DNA from: Anatilimnocola floriformis
Lineage (GTDB): Bacteria > Planctomycetota > Planctomycetia > Pirellulales > Pirellulaceae
Reading direction: 5' to 3'
NCBI RefSeq assembly: GCF_024256385.1
Contig: NZ_JAMLFW010000001.1
Span: 5,890,001 to 5,954,000 of the forward strand
Length of the DNA: 64,000 bases
Position 1 is the stretch's first letter. The number at the start of each line of letters is the position of its first letter. A program made the position numbers and the translations under genes. The notes under the pieces were generated by a model. The model was not told the DNA's origin and did no database searches. It was given only the letters and a program-made list of their open reading frames with translations. Of this stretch, positions 8,278 through 16,040 are shown in pieces.

Positions 8278-9324
8278 TCAAGTGTTCATTGCCAGCCCGG
8301 CTTGAAGCTGGGCGTTCACGCGATTACGAAGGTCCATTGGCTGCAGAATGCGGCAACGACCGGTCCAGGAGAGAACCCAGTTTGCAATCTCTTCCAGACC
8401 GTCCACCAGGAAAGAGAGAATCACGCTCCCGTCCCGCTGGAAATCTGCCTTCTGAGAGTGGTGCCACGTCGTCTCGGTGACAATTCGAGCGGTGGGATTG
8501 GGGAAGTGAAGTTTGACGTCGTATTTCACCTCGCCGCGATAAACTCCCCAGGCATTGCCCAGGTAGCTGCGAAGACTGAAGTCTTCAGGAACGACTGCAG
8601 CTTCACCGAGCGTTCGCAGGGTTTTGAAGCGGGCAACACGATAGGTCCGCGGACTGACTTCATCGTGCGGGCGGGCCACCAAATACCAGGCGTTTTTGAT
8701 CAGGGTCAGGCGAAAGGGATGGAGCTTGAGTTTGAGGGGACGCGGCTCATAGGGAGTGTCGTAGGTACCCGATAGTTGTCTTCGTTCCAAAAGTGAAATC
8801 TGAACGGTCTTGATTGCCTCGTGGTGACGACTGTGATCGACAAGCTTGAGATCCAGTACCGAAACCAGGGCCTCGGCATCCGCCAGGATTTGCTTGGCTT
8901 GTGTCGAAGAGGCTGCAGCGATCTTCCTGGTTGTTGGTGCAGCTCCGGCGTTCACATCCAGTCCCGGTGAATTCGTGGCGGCGGTTGCTAAGGCCTGGCC
9001 AAGTAGTTCATCGTCGGTAAGACCAAGCACGGGAAACTTGTAGTCGGGACGCACTCGGTAACATTGGCCTTCGTCATCGAAGTACCAAGGAACTCCCGAG
9101 AATTCCAGAACCTCTAGGTCCCTGTAGATGGTCCGTTCCGAGCAATTCAGTTCCTCGGCAATGCTTTTTGCATTCCACCTTCCTCGACTTTGAATGAGGT
9201 TCAAAACTCCCAGGACTCTAGCCATTCTCGCATTCTGTCGAACTCGTCGGTCACGATCTGGCCGCGGGACTTTGTTTGCAGAAGGACGGTTGCCGGTGTT
9301 CGCATTCGACTTTGATTTGCTCAT
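8278..9324 (-). CDS. WYL-domain transcriptional regulator
   Basis: A 348-aa regulator. Residues about 30-85 are a winged helix-turn-helix (LGVLNLIQSRGRWNAKSIAE, CSERTIYRDLEVLEFSGVPW). A WYL domain follows with the diagnostic AWYLVARPHDEVSPRTYRVARF stretch around 210-230. The C-terminal part (VKLHFPNPTARIV, GSVILSFLVDGLEEIANWVL) is the usual WCX extension. WYL regulators often control phage-defence operons by sensing nucleic acids or nucleotides. The start overlaps the stop of the DnaE-like gene by 4 bp, so they are translationally coupled. The motif at 10411 is its probable operator. It is related to the shorter regulator at 4591-5001. Confidence 0.88.
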   Translation of the reverse strand: MSKSKSNANTGNRPSANKVPRPDRDRRVRQNARMARVLGVLNLIQSRGRWNAKSIAEELNCSERTIYRDLEVLEFSGVPWYFDDEGQCYRVRPDYKFPVLGLTDDELLGQALATAATNSPGLDVNAGAAPTTRKIAAASSTQAKQILADAEALVSVLDLKLVDHSRHHEAIKTVQISLLERRQLSGTYDTPYEPRPLKLKLHPFRLTLIKNAWYLVARPHDEVSPRTYRVARFKTLRTLGEAAVVPEDFSLRSYLGNAWGVYRGEVKYDVKLHFPNPTARIVTETTWHHSQKADFQRDGSVILSFLVDGLEEIANWVLSWTGRCRILQPMDLRNRVNAQLQAGLAMNT

Positions 9325-10352
9325 GCCTTACCTGCCTCTGCCGACTGTAGAGGTAGTAAGTCGGCGTGCCGATCCGAACGATGTAGGTCGAGATACGCTG
9401 ATCGATAGGAGGTGATCGCGTTTGCCAAGTGATGAGCAAAGCACACTGAATAGCTGGAAGCTGCTTCTAGCTCCTCGGTGACTTCCAGGGCTTTGGTTTC
9501 GGAGAATCCCCGGACGCTCATTGCATTAATGGTCGCTTGGCGGATAACGGAATCGGTATTTCCTCGGGCTGCGGTTTGAACGAAGCGGTAAGTGTCCTCC
9601 CATAGGATTCCCGAATTTTTTCGCAATGCCGACATGACCTGCTCTTGAAACAGGATGGGACCGCGAGGGAGAAGGCGGCGTCGCGTTGATTCCACTTCCC
9701 GTCGCCTCGTCGAATTTTGCAGGTAGCCATCGACAATATCCTGGTGCGTGGTCGAAATCTCGGTCAGTGCGGTGATCGTGGCCAGGTCTCGCAGTCGTTG
9801 GGGCTGGATCTGGCGAGCAATTTCCCGTGAGTCTTCAGATTCAAAGCCAAAGATGGCATCCGTGGTCTTGCCGCAGAAGCTGCGATAGACGTCATGATCG
9901 CGGTAATGCGATGCCAGGAAGCGGGCATGATACTTCCACGCTGCAGCTTCAACCTGCGTCATAGTGTGAAGGTGTACGTGAACCGGCACGTCGGAGCCGG
10001 CATGTTCTGATCCAGCGGTCGAAAGCTGAAACGTCGGTACCTGCTGACTAGCAGTGACCCAAAATCGCTGCCAGTGAACGCGATACTTCACAGGATTAAC
10101 GTCGGAGAGGCTTAGAAGGTAGTTGATGACTGAGGAGCAGCCGCTTCCGATCAGGCGGGACGGATTCCCTCGACCGCGAAGGCTCTTGGTAAGCTCCTCG
10201 ACAGCAACGACCGCATGGTGCCATCCTCGCTGTGAGATGTAGGTCAACTCACTTTCGAGCAAGGGGCTCGCTTGATTCTTTTCACCGCCAGGATACTTAG
10301 CCGGGATCGCGTCTCGACAACGGTCAGCGAAGAGGTCGAATTCCGTTGTCAT
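9321..10352 (-). CDS. DnaE-like protein (C-family polymerase relic without catalytic residues)
   Basis: A 343-aa protein that I read as a cut-down relative of DNA polymerase III alpha. Segments align by eye with DnaE: RGRGNPSRLIGSGCSS and the DVNPVKYRVHWQRFW stretch (59-98) with the palm entry RGSAAGSLVAYLLGITDVDP...FERF; LRDLATITALTE (188-198) with the fingers; GPILFQEQVM (231-240) with IPIYQEQVM; CFAHHLANAITSYRSAYL (304-321) with the K.H..AYA.IAYQTAYLK region. The expected PDIDIDF metal-binding strand is replaced by VPTFQLS (105-111), and the PHP domain is absent. I infer a non-polymerising, perhaps DNA-binding, derivative. It is first in its operon and coupled to the WYL regulator. Confidence 0.6.
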   Translation of the reverse strand: MTTEFDLFADRCRDAIPAKYPGGEKNQASPLLESELTYISQRGWHHAVVAVEELTKSLRGRGNPSRLIGSGCSSVINYLLSLSDVNPVKYRVHWQRFWVTASQQVPTFQLSTAGSEHAGSDVPVHVHLHTMTQVEAAAWKYHARFLASHYRDHDVYRSFCGKTTDAIFGFESEDSREIARQIQPQRLRDLATITALTEISTTHQDIVDGYLQNSTRRREVESTRRRLLPRGPILFQEQVMSALRKNSGILWEDTYRFVQTAARGNTDSVIRQATINAMSVRGFSETKALEVTEELEAASSYSVCFAHHLANAITSYRSAYLDLHRSDRHADLLPLQSAEAGKA

Positions 10353-10410
10353 CGCGGGGCCTAGTTTGTGGAATGGTCAGAACACTTTGGCATTGTGCCG
10401 ACATGGCCGA

Positions 10411-10424
10411 CAACAGTGGGTCAT
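10411..10424. promoter_or_regulatory. Candidate operator CAACAGTGGGTCAT
   Basis: The 14-mer is identical to that at 5075-5088 and lies about 59 bp upstream of the operon starting at 10352 (minus strand). There is no inverted partner here, unlike the first copy. Two identical 14-mers beside two related regulators support a shared binding site. Confidence 0.5.
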
Positions 10425-10437
10425 AGTGGTAAAAAAA

Positions 10438-10668
10438 CTACCCTGCCTGCTGAAAGATCCAGGTGTGAGCCAGGTCAACGACCTTGGCAAGTAACGGCAG
10501 ATCGTCACGACCGAAGCTCTCCGTCTGCTTCCACTGCTCGCCGTCCTTATAGAGGCGGCAAACGGTTACGTTGTGCCGGGTGCCGACGTTCGTTTCGTTT
10601 TCCCAGATGGCTGCCTTGATCGCCCCGAGGCGAACTTCATGAACCGGTTGCTGCTTGGCCTTCGACAT
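10438..10668 (-). CDS. Small conserved-type hypothetical protein
   Basis: A 76-aa protein taken from the ATG at 10668 (MSKAKQQPVHEVRLGAIKAA), which has GGAG nine bases upstream; a longer frame to 10764 would overlap the next gene. The sequence (AIWENETNVGTRHNVTVCRL, then DGEQWKQTESFGRDDLPLLAKVVDLAHTWI) looks like a single-layer beta sheet with a C-terminal helix, a type common in planctomycete mobile elements near single-strand-binding genes. Function unknown. Confidence 0.65.
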   Translation of the reverse strand: MSKAKQQPVHEVRLGAIKAAIWENETNVGTRHNVTVCRLYKDGEQWKQTESFGRDDLPLLAKVVDLAHTWIFQQAG

Positions 10669-10723
10669 TGCATGTACTCCAGAAGAAAGAGGTGACATGC
10701 TCTCTACCCGAACAAGCACCGTT

Positions 10724-11500
10724 TCAAGAGTGACCGTGCCCGTTGGAGGCGGGAAGTTGTGCAAGCTTGAATTTCAGGTAATCGGTCAGTTGCTCCGCCA
10801 GTACCCGCTCCGCACGTTCCAGCCAACGACGGTTACTGGTCAGGATTGCGGTCAAGTCTCGATATCCGAGTTCGCCGATGAAAGGGAGACGAGGCAGGTC
10901 CCGAAGCTGGTCGCCTTGAGGAATCGATGCCCGCAGTTCATCGGAATCACGATACTTCGTGACGAGCGGATTACCGGTCGTTGGTGTGAAGAGAATCAAA
11001 ACGAAGTCACGCGTGATGGCGTCAAAGAGTAGGTCTTCCTTGAACCAGCCATTCTCTCTTAGGCCCACGCGAGCATTACGGATCAGTTGATCGGCAGGAT
11101 AACCTGCTGAGCCGTTGTTGTTGCTGGTTTTCGCAGAGAGAGGGGAGCCGTATTTCATTTCAATGAAGACAGTTGTTGACGGATTCTCCCAGGTGATCAC
11201 TACGTCCACTTCAGTCTTGCCTTCGTCCCAAGGGAGGTGCTGCCGGGGATAGGCTCGTTGCTTCTGCCACGTTCCGATTCGAAGCTTCCGATACACTTGG
11301 CGGCGAAACCGCTCTGCCCCAAGTGCCAGGTTGAGCAAATCCGGCAGCCACCATCGTGGATTGATCGCCTTAAGCGTTCCGAAGATATGGCCGGTGACGA
11401 CATCCTCACTTGTGGGTCGAACAATTAGCGGGCAACGGAGTTCTCCCTTTCGTGCCGGTTCGCAGAGACAGCCACCCTTCCCATTTAGTTCGGTGAGCAT
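10724..11500 (-). CDS. PD-(D/E)XK-like protein
   Basis: A 258-aa protein. The middle has a nuclease-like core: WDEGKTEVDVVITWENPSTT followed by VFIEMKYGSPLS, giving the Asp ... Glu-x-Lys arrangement of PD-(D/E)XK enzymes (about residues 103-126). The C-terminal 100 residues are helical (YRDLTAILTSNRRWLERAERV...) and end in a polar tail. Its start overlaps the end of the Cas4-like gene by 16 bp, so the two probably belong to one operon. The nuclease call rests on motif reading only. Confidence 0.5.
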   Translation of the reverse strand: MLTELNGKGGCLCEPARKGELRCPLIVRPTSEDVVTGHIFGTLKAINPRWWLPDLLNLALGAERFRRQVYRKLRIGTWQKQRAYPRQHLPWDEGKTEVDVVITWENPSTTVFIEMKYGSPLSAKTSNNNGSAGYPADQLIRNARVGLRENGWFKEDLLFDAITRDFVLILFTPTTGNPLVTKYRDSDELRASIPQGDQLRDLPRLPFIGELGYRDLTAILTSNRRWLERAERVLAEQLTDYLKFKLAQLPASNGHGHS

Positions 11501-12345
11501 GCGAGTTCCTCGATTGCTGCTACTTCCTGCCGGACAGCCTCGACCTGTTCGACCGGCTTACCCCAGCCACGGCAATGTTCACGAAAGGAACACGATGCAC
11601 AGTTCATGGGACTCTCAACCGGGTAGAAGATGCCAACGTCAATGGCCCGGTCGATGGCTTGAACAACGTCTCCCAGTCGGCCGAAGTCGCTGAGGTATCG
11701 AGTCGTCGTCAGCCGTTGGACCTTTGGCGTCTTTGTCTTAACAAGTATCACGTAGTCGACGATAGGTTCCTGGCCGAAGTGTTCATGCACCGCATGGGCA
11801 TAGCAGGTCGGCTGCAGCGACGTTGACACGTCTGATTCAGAATAGGCTCGCCCGCTGGTTTTGAACTCATTCACCTTCAGGATGTCGTTCTCATCCTTCG
11901 TGATCAGGTCAGTCACTGCGATGAGCGGAGTTTCCAGGTACTCGCCTCGGCTGTTATAAAGCGGTACCAAAAACTCTCGTTCGATTTCCACGATTCGTTC
12001 CGGCGGGGGCTCTCTGAGGTATGTCTCAAGTAGATGCACGCCTTTGTTCAGGCAGTCGTCACGCGTGTCACCTTCCCGATAAACGACCACTTCGGACGCC
12101 TCGCGTTCTTTCCAAGCAGAACAGAACCGGTCGGTAATCGAAGAAGGTGAGTCGAACTCACTCGTCTGCAACGCCAGGTGATAGCTGGCTAGTGCTTCGT
12201 GGACGGCGGAACCCAGGATCAAGTCGCTGCTGGCCGACTTTGTGGGCAGACCCAGCACTCGCTGAAAATAGTACTGAAGCGGACATCGAAGGTATTGGCT
12301 GATGGAGCTGTAACTCCAGTGCGGGCGACTCCGCATATTACTCAC
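11485..12345 (-). CDS. Cas4/RecB-like PD-(D/E)XK nuclease with Fe-S cysteines
   Basis: A 286-aa protein of the PDDEXK_1 group. The N-terminus WSYSSISQYLRCPLQYYFQR holds the first cluster Cys. The catalytic core is VTDLITKDE ... KVNEFKTSGR (Asp, Glu-x-Lys, about 146-164), followed by a QxxxY-like helix (LQPTCYAHAV). The end MNCASCSFREHC supplies three more Cys, the Cas4/AddB-type iron-sulfur cluster. Such enzymes process DNA ends during recombination or replication. Its paralogue in island 2 is at 40840-41688, with the same downstream partner type. It overlaps the genes on both sides slightly. Confidence 0.82.
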   Translation of the reverse strand: MSNMRSRPHWSYSSISQYLRCPLQYYFQRVLGLPTKSASSDLILGSAVHEALASYHLALQTSEFDSPSSITDRFCSAWKEREASEVVVYREGDTRDDCLNKGVHLLETYLREPPPERIVEIEREFLVPLYNSRGEYLETPLIAVTDLITKDENDILKVNEFKTSGRAYSESDVSTSLQPTCYAHAVHEHFGQEPIVDYVILVKTKTPKVQRLTTTRYLSDFGRLGDVVQAIDRAIDVGIFYPVESPMNCASCSFREHCRGWGKPVEQVEAVRQEVAAIEELACSPN

Positions 12346-12583
12346 CGTCTCTGTTGGAGGACGAATCGGACTTCGCAGTCTGTACCCGCTTCAGGCACAT
12401 CAGGCAGCCGAACGTAGCCATGGCTTGATTCCAAGCCGCGTCGGACGGTCGCCCTGTGACGACTGGGGGAAATCCACCTCGACGCAACCAGTCAGACAAG
12501 TTTCGTGCGGTGACTTCGGCTTGCCCCCAGTTTTTGCTGCTGAGAGCATCGATCATTTCGTCCCAAGTAGTTTGAGGGTCCAC
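12338..12583 (-). CDS. Small hypothetical protein
   Basis: An 81-aa protein (MDPQTTWDEMIDALSSKNWG, with LSDWLRRGGFPPVV in the middle) overlapping the Cas4-like gene by 8 bp and lying 9 bp after the gene at 12593. It is helical and soluble, with no known motif. Position suggests it belongs to the nuclease/single-strand-binding operon. Confidence 0.55.
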   Translation of the reverse strand: MDPQTTWDEMIDALSSKNWGQAEVTARNLSDWLRRGGFPPVVTGRPSDAAWNQAMATFGCLMCLKRVQTAKSDSSSNRDGE

Positions 12584-12592
12584 AGGATTCCC

Positions 12593-13129
12593 TCACCGTC
12601 CAACCCGACTGCGAGAGTGGCCAGCACCATTGCCGGTGGGAGCCGCTTGGCTCAAGGCGTCGATCACATCCCCAGCTTCCCGCTTACTGAGTTCGTAGAC
12701 GCCGACTTTCTTCCCGGTCAGTTGTTCGATTCGACTTTCCAGTTGCTTGGTCGTCAGGCCCTGACGCTTGCCGAGATTGAGCAGATACTGAACTTGCTTG
12801 TTCGTGGCGACCTCGCCGTTGTGACCGTTTGCTTGATGGCCGTTCGCCGCCGATCGCTCGGGTGGATGACCGTTGTCGTTCGTCTGCCGAGTAGTATTCG
12901 ATGGAGGAGTGCCCTCGTCCCGGCTGGCAATCGCGGAATCGCTCCGATGCCGTTCGATTTCGCGGTCCAGTGCCTCTTCGGCGAGATCGTAGAGTTGTTT
13001 GACCTCTTCAATCACGGCTTCCGGATCGGAAACCGTGGACGTGATTTCGCCATCGAGATTGATGGAAAATCCCGTCGAGTTATAGTCCTTCGAGACTTTG
13101 CGGCTGAGACCTACGTTGACGCGAAGCAT
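12593..13129 (-). CDS. Element-backbone protein paired with Cas4-like nuclease
   Basis: A 178-aa protein with a beta-rich N-terminus (LRVNVGLSRKVSKDYNSTGF, SINLDGEITSTV), an acidic helical middle, a polar disordered linker (DEGTPPSNTTRQTNDNGHPP) and a helical C-terminal module (NKQVQYLLNLGKRQGLTTKQ, then LSKREAGDVIDAL). The same three-part layout occurs at 41692-42243, also next to a Cas4-like gene. The layout recalls phage Rad52/single-strand-binding accessory proteins. A recombination role is inferred from architecture and neighbours. Confidence 0.6.
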   Translation of the reverse strand: MLRVNVGLSRKVSKDYNSTGFSINLDGEITSTVSDPEAVIEEVKQLYDLAEEALDREIERHRSDSAIASRDEGTPPSNTTRQTNDNGHPPERSAANGHQANGHNGEVATNKQVQYLLNLGKRQGLTTKQLESRIEQLTGKKVGVYELSKREAGDVIDALSQAAPTGNGAGHSRSRVGR

Positions 13130-13221
13130 GGCAACCTCCCAAGTGATTCCAGAAAAGCCTTCTGACGATCTATACTCCGCTAAGATTTCGTAGACGCAGC
13201 TTCGATTTACCTGGAGTCCCG

Positions 13222-13713
13222 ATGAGCGACATTCCCGAAGATGAAGAAGTGGCTAGACTCTTCGGCCGCGGCACTATTCATTCCGTGGTCGATCCATTTC
13301 TACGGCGTTATGGACGACGCTATCTGCCGCAGGATCTACCTACAAAGTACGCAGGCGGAAAATTTGGCGTGTGTTACGCGAATTCTTACCGACTGGCTTC
13401 CGAACATGCCGTTACTTATGTCGAGGGATATGCCATCAGCACTCGAACAGCGAGCCCTCATTTGCACGCTTGGTGCGTGGACGAGAAAGGACTTGTCCTC
13501 GATCCAACGTGGCGATCCGGTACCTTCTACTTTGGAATCCCGTTTCGGTTGGAGTTCCTAAAGAAGGCAATCGCCGAACGCACAGAACGCGGTGACTGCT
13601 ACTACGGGTGGCTCGATGACTGGCGACCAGGGTGGCCACTCATCAATGAACTTGGGGAGCAGCCCGAACTGTGGTTGGAACCGAGTTATTTCAGCCGGAA
13701 GTTCGAGACGTAA
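13222..13713 (+). CDS. Papain/transglutaminase-like fold protein
   Basis: A 163-aa protein on the plus strand, against the surrounding operon. The motifs FGVCYANSYRLA (Cys 51), PHLHAWCVD (His 82) and LVLDPTW (Asp 94) form a Cys-His-Asp triad in the order of papain-like/transglutaminase-like enzymes. At 163 aa it is a minimal version of that fold. It could be a peptidase, amidase or deamidase. Its orientation and isolation suggest a separate cargo gene. Confidence 0.6.
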   Translation: MSDIPEDEEVARLFGRGTIHSVVDPFLRRYGRRYLPQDLPTKYAGGKFGVCYANSYRLASEHAVTYVEGYAISTRTASPHLHAWCVDEKGLVLDPTWRSGTFYFGIPFRLEFLKKAIAERTERGDCYYGWLDDWRPGWPLINELGEQPELWLEPSYFSRKFET

Positions 13714-13742
13714 CGCTTTGCTGACAACGCCGCAGCTGCGTA

Positions 13743-14726
13743 CTATCCGGCCATCGCGAGTGTCAGAGCTTCGTTCCAAGCCTTGGCTTTCACCTTGGCC
13801 CCACTCCCGAACCAAGACGAATCAAGTCGCCGACTTGCCCGGTCAAGTGCGTTCTTCGAACGGGTGGGGCGGTGGTGGTCAACCCATTCAGTGACTGCGT
13901 TGTAGGCTGCCCAAGTCGTTCCCCTGATGTCGGGCATGTCGAGCCCAATGCCCGATTCGAAAAGCCGTGTCAGATTCTCTCGAACTTTTCGAGCCCGTGA
14001 ATTATCTGCATCAGCCGGGTCGGGATAGATGGATTCGAAGTAGGACTGCAATTGATCGGCCGTCGGACTATGTTCTGCGAGGATCTCGATTTTGGCCTGG
14101 GCGTCGTCGTAGAATCGTTCTGCCAGCCCCAGCACTCGTTGAGCTTCCTGAATCTTGGTGTGCAGGTCGCCCTTGTGCATGATCGCAATGCCTTGCCCAA
14201 TTCCCCGCCCTTCAGCCAGGTTCAAGGTGTTCTGGCAGACGACACGAATCGGGGTGAAGTAGACGCGAAGAGCGGTCGTACCGTCGTGCGTGTTGCTGAG
14301 CAACAGGAACTTGTCCACGACATCATCGCCACCCTTCACTCGGATCTGGCTCGGCAGCTTGGCTAGAAGCCAGATTCGCTCACCCTTCCCCAGGGCTCCC
14401 GCCGTGTGATACCGTAGGCCGCACTCGGCAACCACAGCGTCAAGAAATCCAAATGCCTGGTAGTTCTGCACCGGCACGTAGCTATTGCCCACGACGCCAA
14501 GAACGTCGCCGGTATCAGCCCGAACCACACCCTTCCGTTGTGGAACTGAAGTGCCTTCGGTTGTTGCCAGGGGCTTCAGGTCAACACGGTAATTCAGTCC
14601 TGCTGCTTCGATCGCTTCCCGAGCTGTTGCAGGCTGGTCGAGTTTCGTTCCCAAGCGATGCCAGGGCACCTCGCCCGTATACATCATTGCCGAATTGCCG
14701 TTCGTGGTAGCGAGATTGTGGGCCAT
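13743..14726 (-). CDS. DUF932 (phage/plasmid-type) protein
   Basis: A 327-aa protein with the DUF932 pattern: N-terminal MMYTGEVPWHRLGTKLDQPA, then GDVLGVVGNSYVPVQNYQAF, FLLLSNTHDGTTALRVYFTP and RVVCQNTLNLA. The family is common in phages, plasmids and integrative elements and its biochemical role is not established. A ribosome binding site (GGAGACCCGCG) precedes the ATG. It marks the element backbone between the nuclease module and the defence cargo. Confidence 0.85.
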   Translation of the reverse strand: MAHNLATTNGNSAMMYTGEVPWHRLGTKLDQPATAREAIEAAGLNYRVDLKPLATTEGTSVPQRKGVVRADTGDVLGVVGNSYVPVQNYQAFGFLDAVVAECGLRYHTAGALGKGERIWLLAKLPSQIRVKGGDDVVDKFLLLSNTHDGTTALRVYFTPIRVVCQNTLNLAEGRGIGQGIAIMHKGDLHTKIQEAQRVLGLAERFYDDAQAKIEILAEHSPTADQLQSYFESIYPDPADADNSRARKVRENLTRLFESGIGLDMPDIRGTTWAAYNAVTEWVDHHRPTRSKNALDRASRRLDSSWFGSGAKVKAKAWNEALTLAMAG

Positions 14727-14821
14727 CGCGGGTCTCCTTGGGTTGCTGTTTATGAACAGCCCAAGTACCCGAACGAAGGCACTGATTCCATACTGCTGCG
14801 TTTCTCCAGCAATGCTGCTAC

Positions 14822-15958
14822 TCAGTCTGCTAGGTCACCAAGGGCCGGATCCCCGCTTTCGTTCGTATACCTGATATCGCGGGCAAGTTTATTTAGCTTC
14901 GCCTGCACGCCGCCAAACTCAGTAGCGTGATAAGGCTCTTTACGACCGTCGACAAAAACGAAGTCAAAAATGGGAATCACACCGCCGGGCATACCTTCGC
15001 CCGCCTGAATCGCACTCAGTAGCTGCCAGCCATGGGGGGAAGTCATCTTAAATATACTGCGAAGATGGCCACACCTACCTTTAGCCTTGATCTGACGGGC
15101 CGGAAAGACAAAGTTACAAGGGGGAAGCGGAATACTGGTCACGGCGTCCACGTGGGTAGAAAAGTAACACACTCCATCAAACTCGTGTTCTTTGGTTATC
15201 CACTGCAGGATTGTCTGAGGAAAAATGTACTCTGGTTTGTAAGGGGAATCTCGATGCTTCACAACAAGAGAACACATTGCGAGCAATGGCCATAGAACTA
15301 CATGGTTGGCGACTAGCCTCCGAATGTGGGCGTCGAGTGGGGGATTTCCATCGGGATCAAGGTAGAGCAGCACTCGGGCCGGCCGATTGCTGAGATTAAG
15401 AATTTTGACTTTGGCAGATTTTTTGAGCCAGTATGCAGCCGCGTGCAGTTCATGGAATGGTGGTCTGCCCATTTCCGCCCAACAGGTGTAGAGCGAGCCT
15501 GCCAAGTAGAGACACGGAAGTCCTGGAATGCTGTAACGCTGGGTTGCTACCAAATGTCGCTTCTCAAAAGGTATATGGAACATCTCCTCTCTTGTTAGCG
15601 ATGGCGACGATTGCCTTCGCACGCGGTACAAGCAACCTAGATCCCCAGGAACCGCCGACAGAGTGTGTTCGTCAATGCAGTCCATAAGCGGTGTGACTGC
15701 TGTTATGAAATGGCTATAGGCATCATGGGGATGACCAGCAAGCGTGGCTTTAATCACTTCCTTCGCAGCGTTACAAAAGCCCTCAATATCCGTTAAACGG
15801 GCTTTGATCATCGCAGCAATATCGGCAGGATCACTCAGGCCCTTCACCAAAGCAAGGTATTGATCAAGCTTGGTCTCTACGAAAGCCTGAAAGTCATCCG
15901 AGTCTCGCGTGATCGGAAGCTTGATTTCGGCGTGAGAAAGAAAGTCCTTGAGTTTCAT
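14822..15958 (-). CDS. RES-domain-like protein
   Basis: A 378-aa protein. After a helical N-terminal 105 residues, the segment LYRVRRQSSPSLTREEMFHI, then ATQRYSIPGLPCLYLAGSLYTCWAEMG, resembles the RES fold: Arg near the start, R.s..G.p.LYla, and the late Glu. Known RES toxins (RES-Xre) degrade NAD+. Here there is no Xre antitoxin next to it and the protein is about twice the usual length (about 160 aa). It may be a stand-alone effector or an unrelated enzyme with a similar core. The call is from motif reading. Confidence 0.5.
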   Translation of the reverse strand: MKLKDFLSHAEIKLPITRDSDDFQAFVETKLDQYLALVKGLSDPADIAAMIKARLTDIEGFCNAAKEVIKATLAGHPHDAYSHFITAVTPLMDCIDEHTLSAVPGDLGCLYRVRRQSSPSLTREEMFHIPFEKRHLVATQRYSIPGLPCLYLAGSLYTCWAEMGRPPFHELHAAAYWLKKSAKVKILNLSNRPARVLLYLDPDGNPPLDAHIRRLVANHVVLWPLLAMCSLVVKHRDSPYKPEYIFPQTILQWITKEHEFDGVCYFSTHVDAVTSIPLPPCNFVFPARQIKAKGRCGHLRSIFKMTSPHGWQLLSAIQAGEGMPGGVIPIFDFVFVDGRKEPYHATEFGGVQAKLNKLARDIRYTNESGDPALGDLAD

Positions 15959-16040
15959 TGATGCGGTTCACTCGGTTATAGGCTTCGGGTGTAGTTTATG
16001 GAGAGTACTGGCGTCGTCGTGCAATACGCAACGTGAAAAC

